NCBI GenBank assembly: GCA_044371425.1
Contig: JBILTR010000001.1
Location: 310,001-374,000, forward strand
Direction of reading: 5' to 3'
From: JBEISR01 sp044371425
GTDB taxonomy: Bacteria > Planctomycetota > Planctomycetia > Pirellulales > Pirellulaceae
Length of the DNA: 64,000 nucleotides
Shown: in pieces, positions 1 through 8,075 of the stretch
Layout: every line of letters starts with the position of its first letter
Position numbering within the stretch: position 1 is the stretch's first letter
Made by a program: the position numbers and the translations under genes
The notes under the pieces: model-generated
What the model was told of the DNA's origin: nothing
The model's input: the letters and a program-made list of their open reading frames with translations, nothing else
Databases searched by the model: none

Positions 1-116
1 TGAAGGAGCCTTTCAACCGGTCTTCGGGCCGCTGGATGCCTGATCCCTCGTGAGGCGACCACCAGCCTCGGCTCGTGGACATCCCAAGCATCGATAGGAT
101 CTGTGGCCATCCCGGC

Positions 117-1001
117 TCAGACGTCCCCGCGGCGTCTGAGGCTGGAGCGGCCGGGGGCCGCCTGCTTTTCTTGTGGTGATGTGGTTCTGGGCCAGTGGGG
201 AGCCGGCACATTCGGGGTCTTGCTTGCGGCGCTTGCCGGCGGTGCCATCGTCGCGACTCCACCTGGGATGGATGGACCTGGATCGCTGCGCTGGCCCAGG
301 TAGTTTTCGATCACATCACGATTGTTTCGGACTTCGTCAGGCAATCCTTCAAAGAGCACCTGTCCCTTGTAGATCACGTAGGCGCGATCGACAAAACCGA
401 GCAGTTCTAAAGCGGCGTGGTCGGTGATCAGAGAGGAGATGCCCTCTTCGCGAAGCTGCAGGATCACCTCCTGAATGCTGTCGACGCTGATTGGATCGAT
501 CCCCGCAAATGGTTCGTCCAGCATGATGATCTTGGGATTGGCGACTAGGCAGCGCGCGATCTCCAGCTTCCTTCGCAGACCGCCAGAAAGCTGGGAAGCC
601 AGCTTGTTTCGATGCTCGCTAATTTGCATCTGTTCCATCAGCTGCTCGCATCGCTCGATCCTCTGCCGTCGTGGGACTCCAAGAAGCTCTAGCAGCGAGA
701 GGATATTGTCGTCGACGCGCATCTTTCGAAAGATGCTGGCTTCCTGAGCCAAATAGGCCATGCCACCTTCCCGAGCGCGACGGTACATCGGCCAATCGGT
801 CACATCCTTTCCGCTCAGGATGACCTTGCCGCTGTCGGGCGGCAGCTGGCCGCAGGTGATTCGAAAGCTAGTCGATTTGCCGGCGCCGTTGGGACCCAGC
901 AGTCCAACCACTTCCCCCTCGGTGACGTGGAAACTGACACCATCGACCACGCGCCGTTTGCCGTACGACTTGACGATGTTGTCGACATTCAGCACATCCA
1001 T
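117..1001 (-). CDS. lptB: LPS export ABC transporter ATP-binding protein LptB
   Basis: This is the cytoplasmic ATPase that powers lipopolysaccharide extraction from the inner membrane in the Lpt complex. Visible ABC motifs are Walker A GPNGAGKST (residues 36-44), the Q-loop glutamine in AYLAQEASIF (Q86), the signature LSGG (138-141), Walker B IIMLDEP (158-164) and the H-loop in TDHAALE (H195). The ATG at 1001 is preferred over an upstream GTG (1022) because AGGAG lies just before it and the protein then begins as LptB proteins usually do. The family normally ends near residue 240. This one carries about 55 further residues rich in Pro, Ala and Ser with a basic end, whose role is unknown. It lies 66 bases downstream of lepB on the same strand and may be co-transcribed with it. 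A close ABC relative (branched-chain amino acid type) is the alternative, but motif spacing favours LptB. Confidence 0.9.
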   Translation of the reverse strand: MDVLNVDNIVKSYGKRRVVDGVSFHVTEGEVVGLLGPNGAGKSTSFRITCGQLPPDSGKVILSGKDVTDWPMYRRAREGGMAYLAQEASIFRKMRVDDNILSLLELLGVPRRQRIERCEQLMEQMQISEHRNKLASQLSGGLRRKLEIARCLVANPKIIMLDEPFAGIDPISVDSIQEVILQLREEGISSLITDHAALELLGFVDRAYVIYKGQVLFEGLPDEVRNNRDVIENYLGQRSDPGPSIPGGVATMAPPASAASKTPNVPAPHWPRTTSPQEKQAAPGRSSLRRRGDV

Positions 1002-1067
1002 GCGCTCCTGCCTTGCCGCCACGCGGCGTTCCGTATGATTGCGAACGATCCATCGCGTCTGATCCGT

Positions 1068-3092
1068 TCAGCGGATCAGGCCCATGCGCTGGACATTAGG
1101 TAAAAAGGGAATTGGTCGGTTCCAGAAATGCGGCCAGAAGACAACGATCGCTCGTCCAATCAGCAACCTTTCTGGCACGTGATGGTCGGGCCACCCCCGT
1201 GCATCAAAGCTTTCCATGGAGTTATCCCCCATGGGGAAATACTCTTTGTCCCCCAGCAGGAAATCCTTCTCCCGCCGCTCGGGAAAGACGCTGGCCATCT
1301 CCCAGAGCCTCGGGGTGCTGTAGAGCGCGTCGCGGCGCAGAGCGGTCCGGCTTTCTGCGAGGAAGGTTCGGTCTTTCAAGCGGCTGGGATCGACGCGTTC
1401 CAGATACCGCATCAAGTCTTCCTCCTTGAGGCTCAGTTGCAGCGATCCATCCCAATTGCGGTAGTCGTTGTAGGGAGAGGCGCCATCGGTGGCGACATAA
1501 TAGACATCGCGCGAGATCTTGGCTCGCTCCACCTTGCCGTCGATGCCTTGAAATCCGATCCCCGCGGGAGCCGCATCCAGGGGATCGGCCGGGGACCAGT
1601 GCGGCCGCCGCTGGGGTCCGTTCAGATAACTCTCGCTTCTGAGATTGCCGCTGGGGGTGATCTTCTGCACTTTGTCGCCCACCCACAGCGTCAATTGATC
1701 GTCGACGTTGGTCAGTCGCAGGCGATAACGCCCAGGTCCTCGCACGGAGGTCGATGCGGTGGCCTGAGTGACCAAGCCACCGGCCAGATCCTCGAAGGCG
1801 GCCAGAGGCTGATCGCCGCGGAGGGCTAGCAGGGTCGCCTGACCACTTTGGGTATCGATGCGACACTGGTGGTGAATCCCCATTTCCACCAAGTCCAGCA
1901 CCAGAGTCCCAGTCCCCTTCTCGATCACCACCTCGGTCTCAAGAGCCAGATCGCCTACCCAGTGGGTACCATCGTTTTCGATGCACGATCGCTGGAAGAA
2001 CGACATCGTGTCGTTGGCTCGCGGATCCTCGCCGCTGCGATAGCTGGGGGCAAAGCCACCGCGCCGATCGCCATACACCGACCGACGGCTGGTGGTCAGC
2101 GACGCATTGTAATGAGCGAAATCGGTGATCAGTCGGCTGCTGTAGGGATCGATGGGAACGGGGAATTTGCCTTGGGATTGAACCTTTCGCCAGACCCATG
2201 GATCGACGACTCGATGGAAGAATCGCAGCCATTCCAAACGCTGCGGCTCAGCCGTTCCTTGGTAGCTGGCCTGCCACCGAGTCTCCGAAGAGTCGACTTG
2301 CCATTTCGCACTCGATCGATCTCCCATCGGAAATGGCTGCCACTCGCTGGGCAAACCTGCCTTCACCAAATCCTTGGGGCGGTGGTTGGTATCGGAGACC
2401 GGCTGCAGCAGCGTCTGAACGATGCGTGGCGGTTTTCTTGCGATCTCCAGCCGCTCGGGCGTCGCTTCCGGAGCGATGAATATGTCTCCATGCTGCACCC
2501 GAAGTTTCTCGTGAGGGCGTCCCACCAGTCGCTTGATGTAGTTCTGTCGGGCGTTGTCAGGGAACTTGAAGACGATCACCTCCCAACGCTGGGGCTGGCG
2601 GGAGACATACGAAAACTTGCTGACCAGAATGCGATCGCCTGAGAAGGTTGCGTGGTTGGCGTCACCCTTGAGGTCCAGCGGCATTTCATAGCGGCAGATC
2701 GGGCAGGTGGTTCCCACCACCACACGGTCCTGCAGGCCACCCAGTTCGTTGAATTCCGTGCTCGCGCCGCTCTGGTAGCCAAATCCACATTGGCTGCAGC
2801 GGACGTCCTTGTGCGCTCCCATCAAGGTGGGGGCCATCGACCCGGTCGGGATGACGAACGCCTCGGCCACGAAGGCGCGGAACAGAAACGCCAGAATGAG
2901 CGCGACGGCAAAGCTTTCGAAGGTTTCGCGAAAGACGGGCCCCTTCTCCGCTTGTTGGGCGGAGTTGCCGGATCCCTGTTCGCCCGTCGGTTTGGTTTCT
3001 TCGTCCCGCTTGACCATGGATTCCCGCCGATTCGATCTGTCCGCTGCCACTGGGTTTGACGCCACAGGCATTGCTGCCACTGGGTTTGCCAT
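1068..3092 (-). CDS. lepB: Signal peptidase I with zinc ribbon and very large insertion
   Basis: This is the membrane serine/lysine protease that removes signal peptides from exported proteins. One N-terminal membrane segment (about residues 58-80) leads into PTGSMAPTL with the catalytic Ser85. The general-base lysine is Lys187 in NYIKRLVGRP, and the conserved C-terminal box GDNSMESFDARGW is at 622-634. Typical enzymes have 200-350 residues; this one has 674. The extra length is a zinc-ribbon-like pair CSQC (99-102) and CPIC (130-133) just after the catalytic serine, and about 400 residues between the lysine region and the last box. Part of that insert (roughly 375-500) reads like a beta-sandwich of the LamG/concanavalin kind. 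An internal ATG at 3017 (MVKRDEETK) is a plausible alternative start, because the first 25 residues are low-complexity Ala/Val/Pro. It lies upstream of lptB on the same strand. The enzyme call is firm; the insert fold is a guess. Confidence 0.9.
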   Translation of the reverse strand: MANPVAAMPVASNPVAADRSNRRESMVKRDEETKPTGEQGSGNSAQQAEKGPVFRETFESFAVALILAFLFRAFVAEAFVIPTGSMAPTLMGAHKDVRCSQCGFGYQSGASTEFNELGGLQDRVVVGTTCPICRYEMPLDLKGDANHATFSGDRILVSKFSYVSRQPQRWEVIVFKFPDNARQNYIKRLVGRPHEKLRVQHGDIFIAPEATPERLEIARKPPRIVQTLLQPVSDTNHRPKDLVKAGLPSEWQPFPMGDRSSAKWQVDSSETRWQASYQGTAEPQRLEWLRFFHRVVDPWVWRKVQSQGKFPVPIDPYSSRLITDFAHYNASLTTSRRSVYGDRRGGFAPSYRSGEDPRANDTMSFFQRSCIENDGTHWVGDLALETEVVIEKGTGTLVLDLVEMGIHHQCRIDTQSGQATLLALRGDQPLAAFEDLAGGLVTQATASTSVRGPGRYRLRLTNVDDQLTLWVGDKVQKITPSGNLRSESYLNGPQRRPHWSPADPLDAAPAGIGFQGIDGKVERAKISRDVYYVATDGASPYNDYRNWDGSLQLSLKEEDLMRYLERVDPSRLKDRTFLAESRTALRRDALYSTPRLWEMASVFPERREKDFLLGDKEYFPMGDNSMESFDARGWPDHHVPERLLIGRAIVVFWPHFWNRPIPFLPNVQRMGLIR

Positions 3093-3352
3093 TGGGGGGG
3101 ACGGGGAGCCAATCGGCGCCCCGACGAACCCTCAGTGAAACAGCGTATTTTAAGAAAACCCCCTAAACCCCGCAGCGCAGGAATTCCAGGCCTGGAGGGA
3201 ATTCGTCCAGAAACTGTGCCCCCAACGGGGTGAAATTCCCAGGCAGATCGCTCCCTGATCCTCTCTTTCGTCTCTGCGTGGCTCCCCTTGGAAACAGAAC
3301 CGCTCCCTTCTCCCCTCGCTCCCCAGCGGCGGTTGGCTACGATAGGCACCCT

Positions 3353-5413
3353 ATGAGCGATTCACTGAACGCGGCTCAGGCCGAAGCTGTCCAAACACTC
3401 TCAGGGCCTCTCCTGGTACTCGCTGGTGCCGGGACGGGGAAGACGCGCGTCGTCACTTTCCGTGTGGCCAATTTGATCCGACATGGCACCCGCCCCGATC
3501 GCATCCTCGCGGTGACCTTCACCAACAAGGCCGCCAACGAGATGCTCGAGCGGATCGAGGCGAAGCTGCAGGGGGGGCATCGAGGTCGCAAAAAGCAGGA
3601 AACTCCGATGCCGCGCATCGGAACGTTTCATGCGCTATGCGTTCAGTGGCTGCGGAAGCATGCGGCCAAGCTGGGGTTCCCCGAGAAATTTGCGATCTAC
3701 GATCGAGGCGACCAGGAGAGCGTGGCGCGCGGTGTCCTTCGCGAACTGCGGGTCCACGATGAGATGATGCGCCCTGCCGACCTACTTGGCTTCATCAGCC
3801 GTTGGAAGAACCAGGGGCTGTGGCCCGATGTGGCGGTAGGTCATGCCAGCACCGACAAGGAACACCTAGCGGCCAGTGGATACCGACGCTACCAGAAACA
3901 GCTCAAGCTGCTAGGTGCCTTCGACTTTGACGATCTTCTGCTTTACACGCAGCGCCTGTTTGAAGAACATCCGCCGGCCCTGCAGGCCGAGTCGGGTTTG
4001 TTCGACCATATCCTGGTCGATGAATATCAGGATACCAACGGGTCGCAGTACGCCATCATCAAGGCGATGGCTGAAGGTCACCGCAATCTGTGCGTGGTGG
4101 GGGATGATGATCAATCGATCTATGGCTGGCGAGGGGCCGAGGTGAAGCATATCCTCGGTTTCTCGAAAGACTGGCCCGATGCCAAGGTGGTGCGTCTGGA
4201 GGAGAACTACCGTTCGACCGCGGCGATCCTGCAGATGGCCAATCAGCTGATCATCTTCAATCGCCATCGCCACGATAAGATCCTCCGACCCGCTCGCCAC
4301 GGCGGTCAGACCCCTCGCATCCTCCAGTTCCCCACCGAGGTCGAAGAAGCGCAGTCGATCGCTCAAGAGATCGCGCGACGCCTGGAGGGAGATCGTCAAC
4401 TCCAACCGCGCGATCTGGCGATCCTGTTTCGCACCAACGAACAGCCGAGGCTTTTTGAAACCGAGCTGCGGAAGGCCAAGGTGCCTTACGTGCTCACCGG
4501 AAGCCAGTCGTTTTTCGATCGTCGCGAAGTCCGCGACCTGCTAGCCTACCTCAGGATTCTCGTCGCCCCAGAGGATGAGGTTGCGCTGCTGCGGATCATC
4601 AACACTCCACCTCGCGGGATGGGGGACAAGAGCATCGAAACGCTGCAACGCGCTGCGGTCGATCAGGGATCCAACATCTGGACTCAGATGTGCCACGAAC
4701 CGCTGATTCGGTCGCTGCCGCTGCCTGCCCAGCGTGGTTCGCAGTCGCTGGTCCAAATGGTGCTCGATTTCCAGCAGCGGCTCGAAGGAAAACCCGACCT
4801 TCCCGAACTGGTCCGCGATCTGATCGCTCGTACCCGCTACTTCGACGAAATCGATCGCCTGTACGATACCCCTGAAGAGCAAACGGCGCGCAAGCAGTCG
4901 GTGGAGGAAGTCGTCAACGCCATCGCGGAATACCAAAGCAGCCATCGCGATGCCTCGCTGGGAGGATTCCTTCAGGAAGTCGCACTGGCAGGCAAGGAAT
5001 TCGGTTCTCCCAAAGAAAAGGCGTTGCAACAGAATGCGGTCGCTTTGATGACACTGCACAGTGCCAAGGGGCTAGAGTTCCCGATCGTCTATCTGGTTGG
5101 GATGGAAGAGGGAATCCTGCCACATCGACGCAGCGTTGCCGCAGACGCCGATGCGATCGATGAGGAAAGACGACTATGCTACGTCGGAGTGACTCGGGCG
5201 CAGGAAGAACTGACGCTCAGCCTCCCTCTGACCCGGTTCAAATGGGGAAAGGCCCGGCCGACTTTCCCCAGCCGCTTTCTGTTCGAACTGACAGGACAAT
5301 CGGATCATCCGAACAAAGCCGCTGCCATCCGCAACGCAGTCAAGGAAGCTCGAGGCGGCGGCGAGGCGAAAGGTGCTTCGGGCAGCTCCAAGAAGAAAAA
5401 GCCCTCTCGTTGA
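3353..5413 (+). CDS. uvrD: UvrD/PcrA-type superfamily 1 DNA helicase
   Basis: This is an ATP-dependent 3'-5' DNA helicase of the UvrD/PcrA/Rep group, acting in DNA repair and replication restart. The 686 residues show motif I AGAGTGKT (24-31), motif Ia VTFTNKAANEM, motif II VDEYQD (222-227), motif III GDDDQSIYGWRGA, motif IV LEENYRS, motif V TLHSAKGLEFPIV and motif VI YVGVTRAQEEL, in order and at normal spacing. The ATG at 3353 begins MSDSLNAAQ, which aligns with the usual start of the family. The frame is open 41 codons further upstream, but that segment does not resemble the family. The C-terminus is Lys/Ser/Gly-rich and ends on a strong inverted repeat that covers the stop codon. The gene diverges from lepB. 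I cannot separate UvrD, PcrA and Rep from sequence alone. Confidence 0.93.
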   Translation: MSDSLNAAQAEAVQTLSGPLLVLAGAGTGKTRVVTFRVANLIRHGTRPDRILAVTFTNKAANEMLERIEAKLQGGHRGRKKQETPMPRIGTFHALCVQWLRKHAAKLGFPEKFAIYDRGDQESVARGVLRELRVHDEMMRPADLLGFISRWKNQGLWPDVAVGHASTDKEHLAASGYRRYQKQLKLLGAFDFDDLLLYTQRLFEEHPPALQAESGLFDHILVDEYQDTNGSQYAIIKAMAEGHRNLCVVGDDDQSIYGWRGAEVKHILGFSKDWPDAKVVRLEENYRSTAAILQMANQLIIFNRHRHDKILRPARHGGQTPRILQFPTEVEEAQSIAQEIARRLEGDRQLQPRDLAILFRTNEQPRLFETELRKAKVPYVLTGSQSFFDRREVRDLLAYLRILVAPEDEVALLRIINTPPRGMGDKSIETLQRAAVDQGSNIWTQMCHEPLIRSLPLPAQRGSQSLVQMVLDFQQRLEGKPDLPELVRDLIARTRYFDEIDRLYDTPEEQTARKQSVEEVVNAIAEYQSSHRDASLGGFLQEVALAGKEFGSPKEKALQQNAVALMTLHSAKGLEFPIVYLVGMEEGILPHRRSVAADADAIDEERRLCYVGVTRAQEELTLSLPLTRFKWGKARPTFPSRFLFELTGQSDHPNKAAAIRNAVKEARGGGEAKGASGSSKKKKPSR

Positions 5414-5421
5414 AAGAGGGC
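5401..5421 (-). terminator. Hairpin with minus-strand T-run at the helicase stop codon
   Basis: A perfect 7-bp stem (GCCCTCT at 5401-5407, AGAGGGC at 5415-5421) with a 7-base loop spans the helicase TGA. On the plus strand it is preceded by A residues and not followed by a T-run, so a classical intrinsic terminator would work only for minus-strand transcripts. No minus-strand gene ends here. It may instead act as a stem that protects the 3' end of the helicase mRNA. Confidence 0.4.
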
Positions 5422-5501
5422 CCGCTCCCAATCCAGCCGAACAAGGGCCGATCCACGCAACCTGCAAGCGACCCCAGGGCCGAACCCGGAGACAATCATC
5501 G

Positions 5502-5924
5502 ATGGAAACCCAGGAACAGCCGATCCACTACGCGCTGGAACCTGACCTTTCGGTCGAGGCATTCATCGATCTACTCCATCGATCCGGATTGGCCGAACGG
5601 CGTCCGGTCGATCAGCCAGATCGGATCGAGACGATGCTGCGGCATGCCGACCTGATCGCTACCGCTCGGGATCCCCACGGCGCATTGCTGGGGGTCGCTC
5701 GAGCGATTTCCGACTTCGCCTACTGCACCTACCTGTCCGATCTGGCGGTCGATCGCCAGTGGCAGCGCCAGGGGATCGGGCGGCGATTGATCGAAGAACT
5801 CCACCAAGCCGCTGGGCTGCAGACACGGTTGATCCTGCTGGCTGCCCCGAGCGCTCAAACCTACTACCCGAGAATCGGGATGCAGCAGCATCCCAGCTGC
5901 TGGATGATCCCGCCTCAATCGTAA
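5502..5924 (+). CDS. GNAT family N-acetyltransferase
   Basis: This is a 140-residue acyl-CoA-dependent N-acetyltransferase of the GNAT fold; its substrate cannot be read from sequence. Motif A is clear: YLSDLAVDRQWQRQGIGRRL, with the Q/R-x-x-G-x-G/A acetyl-CoA loop QRQGIG. It is followed by a helix and the C-terminal strand region LILLAAPSAQTYYPRIGM, where the YY pair sits in the usual motif B position. The ATG at 5502 starts METQEQPIHY. Open sequence upstream overlaps the end of the helicase in another frame and is not GNAT-like. It follows the helicase by about 90 bases. The compact length is typical of small bacterial GNAT proteins of the YhbS/ElaA kind. Confidence 0.82.
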   Translation: METQEQPIHYALEPDLSVEAFIDLLHRSGLAERRPVDQPDRIETMLRHADLIATARDPHGALLGVARAISDFAYCTYLSDLAVDRQWQRQGIGRRLIEELHQAAGLQTRLILLAAPSAQTYYPRIGMQQHPSCWMIPPQS

Positions 5925-6057
5925 CTCAGTTTCTGAAGGTCCCAGCCACCCGCGTTTCTCCCGAGACCGACCGTTCGTACGGCATCCACTGCAGCTGCCT
6001 TGCATCGGCTATGCTGATCGAGTTGTTTTGTTTCCCGTTTTTCTGGTAGGTGCTGAC

Positions 6058-7110
6058 GTGAGCCGATCGGATACAGTACGACATTCTAATGATCGTTGGA
6101 ATGTTCTGGTGACCGCGCGCGCGTTTCATGACAGTGGCTCCCTGTGGCGCCAGCAGTTGGAGCAGTCGGGGTGCCAGGTGCGCTGGGCCAGCCGTTGGGG
6201 GCCTCTGGATCTAGAATCCCTGATCGATCAGTGCCAGGAGATCGACTGCGTCATCGCGGCGACCGATCCCTACGGAGCCGAGTTCTTCCAGCGATGTCCC
6301 CGCGTTCGATTGGTGGCGCGCTGTGGCGTCGGAGTCGATACGGTCGATGTGAAGGAGGCATCCAAGAGGGGAGTCCTGACGACCAATGTCCCCGACGCGA
6401 TGACCGATGCAGTCGCCGATTACTGCCTGGGGTTGCTGCTGAGCCTCGTGCGGCGGATCGCTGAAGGGGATGCCTGCATGCGCCGTGGTGGATGGGAGGA
6501 GTTTCCGGGGATCGAACTGCGGGGGAAGACGTTGGGGCTGATTGGATTTGGAAAGATCGGCCAGGAAGTAGCTCGGCGCGCCCTTGCGTTTGGCATGGAG
6601 GTGGTCGCCAGCGATCCCATGTGGAGCGATCTGCATCATCGGATCGCGGAAACTCTCGCCCCGGGCCGATCGGTGCGGCCGATGACGCTGGACGAACTGC
6701 TCGCCCGCAGCGATGTGGTTTCCATCCACGCCCCCAATACGCCGCAGACCCGCCACCTGATCGATCGCAGGCGGCTGGCGATGATGAAGCCGACAGCGGT
6801 GCTGATCAACACCGCGCGCGGTGCGCTGATCGATCAGGAATCGCTACAGGAGGCGCTTCGCGAGGGGATCATCGGAGGTGCTGCGATCGACGTTTACGAA
6901 CAAGAGCCGCTGCCGGCCGATCATCCCCTGCGGTCGACCCCAAGGTTACTACTGACTCCCCACAACGCATTCAATTCGAAGGAAGCAGCGGAACGGATGA
7001 GCCGTGGATGCGCGGAGCCGATCCTTGATCTGCTGGCTGGCAAAAAGCCTCAGCATCTGCTCGATCCTTCCGCCTGGGATCTCTACGAAACACGATTCCG
7101 CGACGCTTAG
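6058..7110 (+). CDS. D-isomer-specific 2-hydroxyacid dehydrogenase (phosphoglycerate dehydrogenase-like)
   Basis: This is a cytoplasmic NAD(P)-dependent oxidoreductase that interconverts 2-oxoacids and D-2-hydroxyacids. The 350 residues show the substrate-binding loop ARCGVGVDTVD, the Rossmann motif GLIGFGKIG (about 160-168), the active-site arginine in NTARGALID (R254), the glutamate in YEQEPL (E283) and the histidine in LTPHNAF (H302), the family's Arg-Glu-His set. The start is taken as GTG at 6058, after a GGTAGGTG stretch. An upstream TTG (6028) in frame adds ten hydrophobic residues and looks less likely. It has no ACT domain, so it is not a long SerA. It is followed after 20 bases by an HpcH/HpaI aldolase, which suggests a shared 2-oxoacid or sugar-acid pathway (inference). 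Confidence 0.88.
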   Translation: MSRSDTVRHSNDRWNVLVTARAFHDSGSLWRQQLEQSGCQVRWASRWGPLDLESLIDQCQEIDCVIAATDPYGAEFFQRCPRVRLVARCGVGVDTVDVKEASKRGVLTTNVPDAMTDAVADYCLGLLLSLVRRIAEGDACMRRGGWEEFPGIELRGKTLGLIGFGKIGQEVARRALAFGMEVVASDPMWSDLHHRIAETLAPGRSVRPMTLDELLARSDVVSIHAPNTPQTRHLIDRRRLAMMKPTAVLINTARGALIDQESLQEALREGIIGGAAIDVYEQEPLPADHPLRSTPRLLLTPHNAFNSKEAAERMSRGCAEPILDLLAGKKPQHLLDPSAWDLYETRFRDA

Positions 7111-7130
7111 GTTGCACTGGAGCCCCGAAC

Positions 7131-7925
7131 ATGAAGAACAATCGAGTCAAGGAAGCGCTGGCTGCTGGTATCCCGCAGGTCGGCACTTGGCTGTCGCTGG
7201 GCAGCCCGCTAGCGGCACGGTTTCAGGCGCGCGCGGGTTGGCACTGGCTGACGGTCGATATGGAGCACAGCGCCGTCGATTGGGAGACCGCCGCGCTGAT
7301 GTTCGCCGCCATCGCAGACGCCGGTGGGACGCCGCTGATCCGCGTTCCCTGCATCGCGCATGAGCACGCCAAAAGGGCGCTCGATCAAGGGGCGTATGGC
7401 ATCGTTTTCCCGATGTGCAACAGCCGCCAGCAGGCGGAATTGGCCGTGGCTGCCTGCAAGTATCCCCCTGAAGGGAACCGCAGCGTCGGCGGCAGCCAGC
7501 ATGCGCTGAACTTTGATACCGACCCGGCTACCTACTACCGCAATGCCAATCAACGCACTTTGGTGATCGTCCAGATCGAACATCGCGAGGGGGTGGAACG
7601 TTGCGAGGAAATCCTGAGCGTGCCTGGGATCGACGCCGTTTTCGTCGGGCCAAACGATCTACTTGCATCGATGCATCAGACGCCCCAGATGGAATCGGAG
7701 GATCCGAAGTTCATCGCCGCGCTGCAGACGATCCGAACCACCGCTCTGCGTCACGGTGTGGCGCCCGGTATCCATGTCGCCGATGCCAAGGCGGCCCTGA
7801 AGAGGATCTCGGAGGGATGGCGCTTCATCGCCATCAGCAGCGAACTGGGGATGATGCAGAAGGAGTCCGCCGAAACGATCCGCCAAGTCTGCGGTGCCGC
7901 TATGCAGTCCCAGGTGCGATACTGA
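7131..7925 (+). CDS. HpcH/HpaI family aldolase
   Basis: This is a metal-dependent class II aldolase of the HpcH/HpaI superfamily, which cleaves 2-keto-3-deoxy sugar acids or 4-hydroxy-2-oxo acids to pyruvate plus an aldehyde. The 264 residues show the conserved blocks LTVDMEHSAVDW near the N-terminus, GAYGIVFPM, the region PEGNRSVGGS (matching the family G-x-R segment), IVQIEHREGVE with the metal-ligand glutamate, and DAVFVGPNDL with the second ligand aspartate. The length matches the family. The ATG at 7131 lies 20 bases after the dehydrogenase, so co-transcription is likely. The exact substrate, for example 2-keto-3-deoxyrhamnonate, cannot be decided. Confidence 0.87.
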   Translation: MKNNRVKEALAAGIPQVGTWLSLGSPLAARFQARAGWHWLTVDMEHSAVDWETAALMFAAIADAGGTPLIRVPCIAHEHAKRALDQGAYGIVFPMCNSRQQAELAVAACKYPPEGNRSVGGSQHALNFDTDPATYYRNANQRTLVIVQIEHREGVERCEEILSVPGIDAVFVGPNDLLASMHQTPQMESEDPKFIAALQTIRTTALRHGVAPGIHVADAKAALKRISEGWRFIAISSELGMMQKESAETIRQVCGAAMQSQVRY

Positions 7926-8075
7926 AATTTCAAAAGGGCGGTTGTGTTGCCCCGGCAACGCAATTCCGTCCGAGGAGTGCATCAGGTCAGCCTCAGCCCA
8001 GGGCCATGTAGGGAACCTCTTCTCCTGGGGACGCTGCCGAATATCGATCGATTCTTTTCGAGCGACAGCCTGCGG

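Noticed and set aside
1..116. Possible start of a further minus-strand gene after lptB (ATG at 91)
   Set aside because: Only about 30 codons are visible, with no ribosome-binding site and no recognisable N-terminus.
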